Assembly (NCBI GenBank): GCA_029851415.1
Contig: CM056742.1
Coordinates: 53,546,954 to 53,610,953 of the forward strand
Direction of reading: 5' to 3'
Source of the DNA: Eretmocerus hayati
Lineage: Eukaryota; Arthropoda; Insecta; Hymenoptera; Aphelinidae
DNA: 64,000 nucleotides
A program made the position numbers and the translations under genes. Below the pieces are notes generated by a model. That model made no database searches. It saw only the letters and a list, made by a program, of their open reading frames with translations, and was not told the DNA's origin. Shown piece by piece: positions 54,561 to 64,000 of this stretch. The number at the start of each line of letters is the position of its first letter. Positions within the stretch are counted from its first letter, which is position 1.

Positions 54561-56021
54561 AATTATAGGGGAAAAGTCCGAGAAGAGATCAAACGCCTGT
54601 TGAGATATAAAATAATCAGGAGATCAAACAGTACCTACATAAATCCGATAGTCATCGTAATAAAAAGTGATGGATCCATAAGATTATGCCTAGATGCCCG
54701 TAATTTGAACGCTCGAATGGTTCAAGATTATGAGGCCCCTCCAGCAGGCGAAGAAATTTTCCAAGACTGTCATGGTATCAAGTATATATCAACCTTCGAC
54801 CTCCTTCCTAGTTTTTATCAACTTCCCCTAGAGGAATCAAGCAGAAAATGTACAGCCTTCGTCATGGATGGCGCTGTATACGAATTCTGTGTGGTTCCGT
54901 TTGGTACTTGTCCAAATACTGCAGCCTTAGTACGTGGCCTCGATCTTGCCCTCGGTGATCTTTATCCTTTCTTGAAAGCCTTCGTGGATGATTTAGTCTA
55001 CGTGTCGAAAGATTTCGAAGAACATCTTCGTCACCTGGAGATCGTCTTCGAGAGACTGCAAAAACACAACCTCACCTTGGGATTCAAGAAATCCCACTTC
55101 GTGCAGGAAGAAGTCAGATTCCTTGGACACACTTCGTCTTCGGAAGGACTCAAACCAACCCCTGATAAGATTGCGGCCATAAAAAATTTCAAAAGGCCAG
55201 AAAATGTTAAACAACTGCAAAGTTTCCTTGGCTTTGTGAATTTCTATACAAAATTTGCTAAAAATTTCGCACATGAAACGAAACCCCTGCTTGAACTCTT
55301 GAGAAAGGGTGCCACATTTACACGGACAGAAGAATGTGAAGCTGCATTTAATCGAATCAAAGACCTGTTTGTTGAGAACATTATCTTGAAATTTGCTGAC
55401 CCATCCAAACCTTTCATTTTGTGTACAGATGCGAGCCAGCATTCGCTGGGAGCTGTGCTATCCCAATTAGATAAGAATGGCGGTGAAAAAGTCATTACCG
55501 TCATATCAAGGGCCCTCAAAGGCCCAGAAGTGGGGAACCATACCAGTGAAAAGGAAATGCTTTGTGTGGTCTGGGCCCTGAGCAAACTCGATACCTATCT
55601 TAGAGGTGCTGAAAAGATCGTTCTGAAAACAGATCATGAGGCTCTGACATTTTTGAAAACCTGCAAATTCTCAAACGCGCGGTTGCGACGTTGGAATTTG
55701 GCGATACAAGATTATAATCTGTACCCGGAAGACATTCCCGGACCAGAAAACGTAGTGGCTGATCTGCTTAGTCGGATTGACCCACCAAATTCTAGGAGTG
55801 AAGATGAAATCCTCATCGCTTCCACTCTTGCAGGAAACCCCAGCACGGGTTTGAGTAAAAAATTTAAAAATCTCAGCGTACTCCAAAAGGAAGACGACGA
55901 GTTATTAATCATTCTAAAACGGATCGATGCAAAAGATCCGAAAACTTGTGAACGATACTTCATAAAAAATGAGGTTCTTTGGATCAATACTAATCAAAAT
56001 GAACAAAAAATACGCTGCTAA
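54525..56021 (+). CDS. Reverse transcriptase and RNase H of the gypsy element
   Basis: RT motifs: YPIPMNYRGKVREEI, INPIVIVIKSDGSIRLCLDA, YISTFDLLPSFYQLPL (catalytic Asp), FCVVPFGTCPNTAALV, LKAFVDDLVYVS (VDD active site), VRFLGHTSSSEGL. The RNase H begins at about ILCTDASQHSLGAVL (catalytic Asp), with SEKEMLCVVWAL and LKTDHEALTFL, ending in PENVVADLLSRID. The change of QVPFGLKNAPATFQ-type sequence to GTCPNTAALV is unusual for gypsy. 498 codons are open, so this domain is the best kept part. Confidence 0.9.
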   Translation: MSFYTKPYPIPMNYRGKVREEIKRLLRYKIIRRSNSTYINPIVIVIKSDGSIRLCLDARNLNARMVQDYEAPPAGEEIFQDCHGIKYISTFDLLPSFYQLPLEESSRKCTAFVMDGAVYEFCVVPFGTCPNTAALVRGLDLALGDLYPFLKAFVDDLVYVSKDFEEHLRHLEIVFERLQKHNLTLGFKKSHFVQEEVRFLGHTSSSEGLKPTPDKIAAIKNFKRPENVKQLQSFLGFVNFYTKFAKNFAHETKPLLELLRKGATFTRTEECEAAFNRIKDLFVENIILKFADPSKPFILCTDASQHSLGAVLSQLDKNGGEKVITVISRALKGPEVGNHTSEKEMLCVVWALSKLDTYLRGAEKIVLKTDHEALTFLKTCKFSNARLRRWNLAIQDYNLYPEDIPGPENVVADLLSRIDPPNSRSEDEILIASTLAGNPSTGLSKKFKNLSVLQKEDDELLIILKRIDAKDPKTCERYFIKNEVLWINTNQNEQKIRC

Positions 56022-56039
56022 AAGTGATTAGCAGAATGC

Positions 56040-56995
56040 TTTCTCATGGCGTTATATGATGATAATTTTAACGAGAAAGAAAGTACCCTATATTTCGAGT
56101 TTTTCTTTCGAGGAAGCATTTCAGAGAGATTTGGGTCATCTGAAAGGAGATTTTTCCAACAATATCTATTGTTTGATTGAGAGAAAATTTTGATATAGTC
56201 GGTTTAAAGATGATTAAACTGGAGTCCTTTGTGAATATTCCCTTCCCCCGAAAGAATCTTCATTTGAATAATGTTTTACGGATTTTATAAAAATTTCGTA
56301 TCAGCCAATCGATTCAGAATGGCGCATAAGTAAGTCTTTAGGTCATTAGAATTGAGATAAATGAGTCGTAAAGGATGATACGAGGGAAAAATGAATATTA
56401 ATTGTAATTTTCGACTATTTTTTGAGTTATTCGTTTGAGGAAGCTTCTTATAGAGATTCAGGCCATCTAGACTGAGGTTCTTTTAACAATATCCATCGTT
56501 TGGTTGAGACGGAATTACGATGCAGTGGGTTTGAAAAGGGTTAAAATGAAATTTTTGGTGGAAATTTTGATTTTTTCGGAGATTTGAGATTTGTGAAGAC
56601 TCAATTGAATTTCGGTATTAACCAATCGATAGATAATGCAGAAAAAACCATAGTTTAGGTCATTGAAATCGAGATAAATGAGTCATAAAAGAAGGTACGA
56701 GGAAAAAATGAATATTAAGAAAAATTTCTCATTATTTTTTCAGTTATTCTTTAGAGGAAGCTTTTCAGAGAGATTTGGGCCTTCTAGTCTGAGGTTTTTT
56801 CAACAATATCCATCGTTTGGTTGAGACGGAATTTCGATGCAGTGGGTTTAAAAAGGGTCAAAATGAAATTTTTGGTGGTAATTTTGATTTTTTCGAAAAT
56901 TTGAGATTTGTGAAGATTTTATGAAATTTCGGTATTAACCAATCGATAGATCTTGCAGAAAAAACCATAGTTTAGGTGACTCAATTCGTGGTGAT
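56040..56995 (+). repeat. Three tandem ~320-bp units between RNase H and integrase
   Basis: GAGGAAGCWTYTYAGAGAG-type blocks start at 56110, 56437 and 56754 (periods 327 and 317). Each is followed by CAACAATATCYATYGTTTG, CAGTGGGTTT, ATTTCGGTATTAACCAATCG and GAGATAAATGAGTC. Units 2 and 3 are closer to each other than to unit 1. This array interrupts pol. Confidence 0.85.
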
Positions 56996-57469
56996 ACCGT
57001 GTGAGAAAAAGATATTTATGTATTAAGAGTCGACATTTAAGCTGTTTTGCTCTAAAAACCTCATGGATCAAATTTGACTGAGAGCTGAAAGCTGCCAAAT
57101 CACTGGGCTCTCAGAAATTGGATTCTGTACAACTTGTAGAAAGCCAAAAGTTGATAAGGTGACCAGTAAAAGAGAAAGCGTGTCCGGTATAAAACAAGAA
57201 ACACACACACACACACACGAACACGGACAAAGGGGTGCAAAGATGGGTTTCTGGCTGATGTGGAAGACCATTAGGAGGAAAAGTGTTACCTACAATTGAT
57301 AGATTTTGGCGAGAGGAAGAGAATGGTCTAAGCCTTTTTTAGATGAACGGCATTTTGTTGAAGAAAATATTGGATTTAGTAGAAAATTTGATCAAAATTT
57401 TGCTGGTATGAAAACAAAGCTTTCTCTTTAGAGAAAGCAATAGTTCTTCCCCTTGATGTTGCTCGATGT

Positions 57470-58527
57470 TTAGCCATGAAGACACACCAAATATATGGCC
57501 ACGTTGGTGCTCACAAGGTGTATCAATTGATGACTGAGCTGTTTTATGCACGGTCCTCGAAAAAACTTGTGAAGAACCAAATTCGGGTTTGTGATATCTG
57601 TCAAAGAGCAAAATACAACACAAATGCCTATCATTCAGTTTTCCAGCCGATAATAACACATAAACGAGAAGAGCTGCTGTGCATCGACTTCTGGGGCCCT
57701 CTACCCACGTCAACGGGGGGCGTGGAATACGTCATTAGTACCATAGATGCTTTCAGCAAATTCGTGGTACTGTATCCTGTGAAAAAGCCAATACAACAAC
57801 CGTGATAAACAAAATTCTCAAAGAATACATTTCCAATTTTGGAAAACCTGAGAGAATACTTTGCGATCACGGTGCACGATTTACCGCAGGAATTTGGATT
57901 AAAAAACTTGAGCAAGAACAAATTTCGTTAGTCTTCTCTCCTGTACGACTACCGGATTCAAATTCAGTCGAGAGGGTACACAGAGAACTAGGGCGTTTTT
58001 TGAGAACCTTCTTAGATAAAAAACATACTTCCTGGTTCCAATATTTGGATATCATCCAAAACATAATTAATGAAATCCATCATGATACAAGGGGTTGCAC
58101 CCCAGTTGAATTACATTTGAATAAGAAGCCTGAAAGGTTTTGGAAAAGTTACTTCAAAGTGGAGGAGAATGATATCAGATCACACGAAAAAAAAATCTTA
58201 CTGGCAGCAGAAAAAGCTCATAAGTCTTTAAAGGCTAGAGCGGCGTGGGAAAATGCTGGTAGAACTCACTTTACTTTCAGAATTGGAGATTTAGTATTGG
58301 TGAAGGCCAGCACAGTATCAAATCTGACAGATAAATAAATCTCAGAATTTTTCCATGAGTATCAGGGGCCTTCTGAGATCACTGAAGTTCTCGGGCTTGA
58401 CACGTCCCTGATATCGGCCCCCTCTACCCACAAAGTACGAGGCGAGTTCCATCTAGACTCACTAAAGCCGTATTCCAGAATCAAAACATTGAAAGCGACA
58501 GTTGTGAAAATTAGTTCGAGAAAGTGA
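57470..58527 (+). pseudogene. Integrase of the gypsy element, one frameshift and one stop
   Basis: The zinc-binding HHCC domain (HQIYGHVGAHKVY, CDICQRAK) is followed by the core: LCIDFWGPLP (first Asp), LCDHGARFT (second Asp; the family usually has SDNG or SDQG), NSVERVHRE (Glu). A one-base loss near 57785 shifts the frame, and a TAA at 58336 precedes a C-terminal part (SEFFHEYQGPSEITEVLG, GEFHLDSLKPYS). The HHCC part may begin slightly upstream in damaged sequence. Confidence 0.85.
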
Positions 58528-58551
58528 TTTGTGTGTTATAAGTGATACATT

Positions 58552-58926
58552 ATGATGCGCAATAATTCTACTCAGACGGAGGCGTTTTTCCACGCTGAAA
58601 GAGGGGTGCAATCAAATAATTTCGATAGGCCTGTGATTGCTACACCAGTTCGTTTGAAGATGATGCGTATTTTGCATCCAGGAGTCTACAGTCCAGCTCC
58701 CAATATCCATCTCGATTCGAGTAGAAGTGTGCGCTCCCAAACTCCTGCTCGCTGGTCGATGCCCACAGCATCAACTCAAACGAAGCAGCAGACAGTAGAT
58801 TCTCAATTGCAATCACCTCAGGTACTTATGAATGGAATTATGGTCGTATTGCTCAAAGGTTGTAGAACTGGAGCATCACAAATGTATCGAATAGAAGAAT
58901 GTGCGAAATTACAGATATGTATATAA
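58552..58926 (+). CDS. Third ORF of the gypsy element, 124 residues, unknown
   Basis: Intact ATG-initiated frame between integrase and the 3' LTR, running nine bases into the LTR. No signal peptide or transmembrane helix at the ends, so it is not an envelope. It is Ser/Thr/Gln-rich with two STQT tetrapeptides (NNSTQTEAF near residue 7, TASTQTKQQ near residue 77). The C-terminal third has a hydrophobic patch (VLMNGIMVVLLKGC). It could be a regulatory or trafficking factor. A chance frame is possible, but it is intact while gag and pol are broken. Confidence 0.45.
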   Translation: MMRNNSTQTEAFFHAERGVQSNNFDRPVIATPVRLKMMRILHPGVYSPAPNIHLDSSRSVRSQTPARWSMPTASTQTKQQTVDSQLQSPQVLMNGIMVVLLKGCRTGASQMYRIEECAKLQICI

Positions 58927-59512
58927 TCTCATGATTGTAATGGAATCTTGAATAAAATCGATTATATATACATATTTTCTCTTTGTGTGCTCATTGCTGT
59001 GGGTAATCCTAAGTGCTCCAAGTGCATGATGGAACCCACAGTGTGACTATATAGTTGGCATAATCAAACCATTGGATTTTGCTGGCGATATATTGCAGGG
59101 CCCTGATCTCCTGTATTTGTTATCAGCAAGACCCAACGAAATAAAAGTTACGTGTAAAACAGGTCAAGAAGGTGCCCTAATCCACTGGATGGCTATGTTT
59201 TACCGTAATAACATATTTATAGGATTTTCTTGGAATTAATGGGTGCCCTGATCCGTCTATCAGTCTGAGAAAAAACTATAAAAAATACAGAGATCGTACT
59301 ATTGATTCCCAAGGAGGTGCCCTGATCCACCAAATTGGTTTGAGAATTGATAGTCAATTACATCACCCTTAGAATCTTATCCTATCCCTGATAGCATTTG
59401 ATTACTTCTGATCAAGTCATGAACTCTGATATCCGGCTCTCCCCCTAGATCCAGGGCCGGGTAGACTACGCATACCTCCACCCTAATTATCCGAGGTATC
59501 GCGTCGGTCACA
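58918..59512 (+). repeat. 3' LTR of the gypsy element
   Basis: 595 bp starting TGTATATAATCTCATG and ending CGGTCACA, a near-identical direct copy of 51321-51915. Confidence 0.92.
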
Positions 59513-59934
59513 ATCCTTGTTTGGATCTTGAATGATGAAAATGATCAAATTTCTATACTTGGGAAGTTTCAACATTTTGGAATGACATACTTGCTTCCAT
59601 CCGAGGTCCGTCGTTGAATAACGCTAACTGAATTTTGTTTATAACTATATTTGGATATGACTTCGCAGTTGGATCTCAAGTTGGATGTCGTGTCAAAAAT
59701 TAACGAGGATGTTCTATTTCGCAAACTTGGATTGGGTTATATTACCATCATACACGGTGCTCGATGAAAGGTGAGGGGTTCAAATAAAATGTCAAAAAAA
59801 TCTGAACTTGTGATTTATTGCTCTTCTAAGGATAAAGATCCCATTGGATTTGAAATGACGCAATCCCCTTTTCGGAAATGTGAACTTGATCCGTGTTTTA
59901 CGTGTTAATCGGAAGAAGTTTTCCCAGCACTTTC
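59513..59934. other. Interior of the CACTA-like element, unassigned
   Basis: No frame or repeat of note; continues the interior sequence broken by the gypsy insertion. Confidence 0.4.
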
Positions 59935-60075
59935 GTTTTTTGAGACACCAACGGCTCTCGAAGCTGATAAAAGTCCAAAGTCTGGTCGAGCTTGAAGGAC
60001 GGTGGGGAATCGAATTCGATACCCCACCATCCTTCAAGATCGACGAGACTTTGAATTTTTATCATATTGAAGCTT
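59935..60075. repeat. Fold-back element, ~140 bp
   Basis: CTTGAAGGACGGTGGGG and CCCCACCATCCTTCAAG are inverted around AATCGAATTCGATA. Weaker matches extend outwards (AAGCTGATAAAAGTCC with TTTTTATCATATTGAAGCT). Confidence 0.8.
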
Positions 60076-60738
60076 AAGGACGACAGAATTTACCAATATT
60101 CTGTCGGCTTTCAAAGCTCGTAATTCAAAAGCATCTCAATATTTTTTCAACCCATTCTCGGCTCATTTTGAGGCTTATTTCACGAACTTTGGAATGAATT
60201 GAAGGGAATAACTAGAGCTGAGAAATCTCATTTTGAATTAATACCCGAAATTTTCTCTCTTAATGATTCGAGACTTCAAAAACTTCTGATTCCGGAGATA
60301 GCTCGGCTCTACCTCGCCAAAATCAAACTCACAAGAGTTCATTTTCAAGATCTTGAAATAAGCTTGAAAAGAGATGGGTCGAAAAATATTCAGATGCGTT
60401 CGTGTTATGAGTTTCAAGAGCCATTACTATCTCTATTAACAAAAGTACTAAGAAGCCCCATTTGGTTGATATAAAGAAATACGAATCAAGCTCGCATTTC
60501 TTGAAAGGGGATTGCGCCATTTCAATTCCAACTGGATGTTCGTCCTTGGGGTTAGTACGGAATTACCATGTGTTCGAATTTTATTGACATCTTTGTTTAA
60601 CCTATCTTGCTTTTCCCAGCACAGTGCATAATTCATACGTAGCTGTTGGTATCTGCAAGTATATGATGCGCCCTCCTTCATCACGACCCAGTAATCGGAG
60701 GTATCGAGATAGTATTGCAGGAGTACCATCAAACAGTA
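60076..60738. other. Interior of the CACTA-like element, unassigned
   Basis: Nothing recognisable. Short frames on both strands without motifs. Confidence 0.4.
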
Positions 60739-60740
60739 TA

Positions 60741-60976
60741 CCGCAAACAGGGGTGAAGGTGAACACCGGAGTGACTCTGTAACACGTCTATTCTTGCGTT
60801 TACCCTCGATCGGGTCCATTTAGAGTATCGTGCAAGAATTGAATTGAAGTCTCTCGGAGAACCCAGAACGATGAGTGCCCACAGTTAGCTGCTCCAGAGT
60901 GAGCCAATCAAGAGCAAACGCAAAAACAAGAGTGTTACAAAGTCATCCCGGTGTTCACCTTCACCCTGGTTTACGG
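60741..60976. mobile_element. 236-bp MITE with TA duplication
   Basis: The left end CCGCAAACAGGGGTGAAGG and the right end (inward) CCGTAAACCAGGGTGAAGG continue as ~60-bp inverted repeats (GTGAACACCGGAGTGACT). TA flanks both sides, as for Tc1/mariner-type elements. Confidence 0.75.
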
Positions 60977-61504
60977 TACTCATTTTGAACTCAGTTATAC
61001 TCTAGAAGAGATTATTGAACTCAAGAAATTTTTCATGGGAACGGACACTGTTGATAGATCAACCGTGGTCAAGTGCTCACCACTTTCGGGAATCGCTCAA
61101 TAGTTTCATCATTGATTTGGTTCACACCTCGTATCAGATATATACCCTTAGATTTCATGTCATGTCGCGACAGAACTGTGATTCGATTAATATAGGTATA
61201 TCTAATCCTGATATTGGTAAAGAATGTCACCCGATTATTTTTATTATACTTCCTGACTCACACGCAAAAATCGACGTAAGTTAGGGATGCGACCTAATTA
61301 TCAATGATAAACGAACATGATTTCAATCGGCATCCGGATTCTATCTGCATATCTGCTGGATAGAGAATGGAACAAATTTCGGATCGCGCATTTTTGGAAT
61401 TAAATAGGAGAGACAAATAGATCAGAGAGGTGTACTACTTATTCAAAATGAAAAAACAGTGCAGTGTCTATGCAAAGAGTTGAATTCCCATCATATAATA
61501 TAGA

Positions 61505-61830
61505 AAGAGGCCTACTTCTCATCGTATAAACGACAAAAGGGCCTCACTCCCATCACATGATCGACAAAAGGGCCTAACTTCCATCGGATAATCGACAAAA
61601 GGGCCTAATGGATGTTAGGCCTTTTTATCGAATACGCAGAAGGGCCATAAGGTCCTTCTATCGGATACATAAAAGGGCCCTAATGGCCCTTAGGCCCTTT
61701 TTTGATCTACGAAGTTTCCAAAGTGTATGAAGTAACGAGTTCCATGGGGTGATAGATCATGGGTCAGAGGTTAAAAAAAGCGAGTGTCCGGAAAAAGGGC
61801 CTAAGCGCCATTAGGCCCTTCTTCCATACA
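61505..61830. promoter_or_regulatory. Right subterminal cluster of AAAGGGCCTAA motifs
   Basis: At least ten AGGGCCTAA-type motifs in both orientations, some as head-to-head pairs (AAGGGCCTAAGCGCCATTAG...). Counterpart of 50580-50735. Confidence 0.65.
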
Positions 61831-61847
61831 CCCCCTCAATTACTGCG

Positions 61848-62521
61848 AAACTAGTCGATGAAATGATTTGGAAATTTGTGTGTGCATACTTGAATAGCAC
61901 TGCTTCCATACTGTGGAAAATTCGTGTCAAAAAACAGCTCCAGATGAAATCCGAAAAATCAAAAGATTTACCTTCGTTATTCTGGATTTACAATAAAAGG
62001 CATAATTTTCGACATGCGAGGAATTTTTTCAGTTTTCATCCATACCAAAACTCGAAGCGACAAAGTTGTTAAGAATTTTCAGAACCATGTTAATCTTCAA
62101 GGGTTGGATTAATTGATGCGATAGGAGAAAATTCATGAGAATTTCTTTGAAATCGTTTGTTGACGCGGTGTAAACTCAGACTTGTACTCGACGGATGCTA
62201 AGGAGCCGAATGCGTAAACTGCCGTAACTCTTTTTCAACTGAATCATTAGATCTGAACCTTGGAAATTGACATTGTCCTGACAATTCTTAACAACTTTCT
62301 CACTTTAAGTTTTGGTATGGATGAAAACTGAAAAACTTCCTCGCATGTCGAAGATTGTGCCTCTTATTTTGACTCCACAATAACGAGGGCATATCTTCTG
62401 ATTTTTCTAATTTTTCTGGAGCTGTTTTTCGACACAAATTTTCCACAGTATGTAAGCAGTGCTATTTAAGTATGCACATACGAATTCTCATCATTTCATG
62501 AAGTAGCTTTGCAGTAATCGT
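61848..62521. repeat. 680-bp inverted repeat inserted in the right terminal repeat of the CACTA-like element
   Basis: Arms 61848-62085 and 62280-62521 are inverted copies with moderate divergence (GTGGAAAATTCGTGTCAAAA with TTTTCGACACAAATTTTCCAC). The left terminus of the CACTA-like element lacks this sequence, so it is a later insertion. Confidence 0.75.
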
Positions 62522-62631
62522 ATATTATGTAGAGGGCATACCCCCGGGCGGGCGGAGCTACAGAATACCTGACGAGTCAAACAGATTCTGCTTGAGTCTC
62601 GAGCTCTTCCTACCTTTGATTCTTCTCAGTG

Positions 62632-63488
62632 CAGGTGGTGTGAAGAGCAGCGACTGGGTGGTGGTAGTGAGCCGCGCCACTGTTTGATGCTTCTGGATAT
62701 TCGCGAGCTCTATTATGTTTAACTGATGGGTGGTGGCGCCACATGACGGAGACATAACGGTAGGTGATAGAATATCCTCCGCTAGCGCGAGCTGTGGACT
62801 ATCGATGAGAAGAGAGGCATTGGTGGTAGGGACCTTCGCGCTGGGGGTCGCGATGAACGTATGCTGCGGAGCGGGAGACGACTTTGACGTAGTGCGCGAG
62901 CTGAGTCGCGTATATGAGATGGGCTGATTACTCACACGCCTTTGTGAATTCGTATCCTCTTCTCTCCTACTGGCAGTTTACATGCTGAGCTGATGAATCA
63001 CCATCGTCTGTTTCGACGCACTTGATGTTAATTGTGCTGCTGGAGTTTCGCTCACCCGCAATTATCTTTCAAACATCACTGCTTGTCGAGACAATTCCGA
63101 GCACTTGGAATGAGCTGATCTTTTGCAGATGCTGCATTCTCTGCTACCCACGCGTAGAGTGTTGTTGCAGACATAACAGGTGTTGTCGCTCATACTGCAG
63201 CAGACAGCAAGGTGTCGAGGCAGGCCAGCGTAGCAGAAAACCTCCGAGCATGCGCAGATAGCTGATTTTCGGTGCCAAGCACTGCGGACTCGATGTTGAT
63301 CTTGGAGTTCTAGTGTTGGTATTATTCATCCCAGGTTCTAGCAGGAGCCATACAGTAATGATCCAGTGGTATGAGCCTGCAGGAGGGAGTCCGATCTGCG
63401 AGGAAGTGCCACTCGGGACGACGGTTTGATGGCCAAAAAGATGTTCGAGCGCGAAGCGATGTTGGATGCCTGTGGAAACATTTACCGC
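62632..63488 (-). pseudogene. Retrotransposon D copy 3, 5' UTR and ORF1 N-terminal part
   Basis: Resumes D after the CACTA-like element. The ORF1 N-terminus with PHD-type cysteines lies at about 63195-63060. The Ser/Thr/Pro-rich region ISYTRLSSRTTSKSSPAPQ runs on to LTTTTQSLLFTPP at the insertion site. The 5' UTR keeps GCAGGCTCATACCACTGG and CGGGACGACGG-like blocks as in copies 1 and 2. The 5' edge lies in GCGCGC next to (TC)n. Confidence 0.8.
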
Positions 63489-63494
63489 GCGCGC

Positions 63495-63546
63495 GAGAGA
63501 GAGAGAGTGAGAGAGAGAGAGAGATTGATTGATTGATTGATTGATT
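63495..63546. repeat. (GA)n - (ATTG)n junction between two tandem D copies
   Basis: On the minus strand, the 3' tail (AATC)n of D copy 4 is followed by (TC)n and then by the 5' end of D copy 3. Confidence 0.95.
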
Positions 63547-64000
63547 CCCTTTTTTCGCCCGGAGGCAAAAGTAAAAATACAGTTACATGAAATATATATA
63601 ACGGTCATAATCAACATATAAATATTATTCAATTTGTCATTTTGGTCACGGAAATTTCATTTATGACAGGAATTGACTAGTCATTAAAAGGCATCGAGAG
63701 ATGCACACAAGTAAAATAAATTGGGAAATTGATCAAGGTACATCAGTACATATGAAAAGACATGGGCCCCGAAACTATCACAGATTCAAGAATGATGTGA
63801 CAGGGAAGCCACGCATAACTCAACTAAAACTATAAAAAGACAAATTGATAAGAGCCCAAGCCTATCAAAGATTAAAGTACTGTTTCTGATCCACATCAAT
63901 CCTCTGGGAGGGTTGCGACGAGAGAAATTCTTTTAGAGCGTCTTTGAAATGTGAAATTTTTTGAATTTGCCGAAAGCCCGGAGGAAGAAAGTTCCACAAA
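63524..64000 (-). mobile_element. Retrotransposon D copy 4, 3' end
   Basis: 3' UTR ending TTTTGCCTCCGGGCGAAAAA plus an (AATC)n tail, same as copy 2 except that the tail unit is AATC instead of TATC. It continues past the window edge. Confidence 0.85.
63865..64000 (-). CDS. ORF2 C-terminus of retrotransposon D copy 4 (cut by window edge)
   Basis: LWNFLPPGFRQIQKI to DVDQKQYFNL and stop, matching the end of the copy 2 reverse transcriptase (DVDKKHYFNL). Open to the edge. Confidence 0.85.
   Translation of the reverse strand, partial: LWNFLPPGFRQIQKISHFKDALKEFLSSQPSQRIDVDQKQYFNL

Larger units (their letters stand above)
51321..59512 (+). mobile_element. Ty3/gypsy LTR retrotransposon, 8.2 kb, inside the CACTA-like element
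   Basis: Two 595-bp LTRs, a tRNA-Lys primer-binding site, gag, protease, RT-RNase H, integrase and an extra 3' ORF in the usual Ty3/gypsy order. There are several stops and frameshifts, and a 0.95-kb tandem array between RNase H and integrase, so the copy is dead. LTRs differ by about a dozen bases by eye. No clear target duplication was found (GGTTC left, ATCCT right). Confidence 0.9.
49950..62631. mobile_element. CACTA-like transposon, non-autonomous, hosting a gypsy element
   Basis: The right end CACTGAGAAGAATCAAAGG (read inward) and the left end CGCTGAGA are followed by a shared inverted sequence ACTCAAGCAGAATCTGTTTG and on through CCCGGGGGYATGCCC. Inverted similarity extends at least to GGAAGAAGGGCCT (50065/61822). 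A 2-bp CA flanks both sides, and removing the element restores the D ORF1 sequence found in copy 1. Clusters of AGGGCCTAA motifs lie near both ends. Without the nested gypsy element it is about 4.5 kb and encodes no transposase. Confidence 0.7.

Noticed and set aside
58552..58926. Envelope gene of an errantivirus
   Set aside because: Too short, with no signal peptide, furin site or transmembrane anchor.
51315..59517. Target-site duplication of the gypsy element
   Set aside because: GGTTC before the 5' LTR and ATCCT after the 3' LTR do not match; left unassigned.

Overview
The window looks like repeat-rich, gene-poor DNA of an arthropod nuclear genome, most likely an insect. The evidence is several families of APE-endonuclease non-LTR retrotransposons, a Ty3/gypsy LTR element with a tRNA-Lys primer site, a TTAA-flanked piggyBac relative, tRNA-like sequences, long (TC)n tracts and splice-like signals. 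There are no operons, rRNAs or CRISPR arrays. No host protein gene could be recognised. The best unassigned ORF is 36199-36927 on the minus strand.

Layout. 1-1627: minus-strand non-LTR element E (ORF1 and endonuclease). 1641-2041: (GA)n tracts around a 3'-UTR copy of an R1-like element. 2041-5415 and 13425-16799: two inverted-repeat arms, nearly identical, carrying tRNA-like units and part of a piggyBac element. Between the arms lie a 3'-truncated copy of retrotransposon D (5416-8360), an 0.8-kb palindrome (9031-9833) and unassigned DNA. 16800-34475: a stack of R1-like copies A, B and C (minus strand) and D copy 2 (plus strand), every junction lying in a (TC)n tract. 34476-47323: one unassigned ORF, an LTR-like pair and many small inverted-repeat elements. 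47324-63488: a broken D copy. It is interrupted by a CACTA-like element (49950-62631), which is itself interrupted by a gypsy element (51321-59512). 63524-64000: the 3' end of a further D copy.

Retrotransposon D is the most interesting system here. Its ORF1 (PHD finger plus C-terminal domain like baculovirus FP protein) is followed in the same frame by ORF2 (endonuclease and reverse transcriptase). Only a UGA stop followed by CUA separates them, in two separate copies, and there is no AUG before the endonuclease catalytic Glu. This suggests that ORF2 is made by stop-codon readthrough. The R1-like element instead has an AUGGCUAG overlap between ORF1 stop and ORF2 start, as expected for termination-reinitiation.

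Almost everything is transposon sequence in different states of decay. All alignments were done by eye, so boundaries are good to a few bases at best and family names beyond the superfamily level are tentative.
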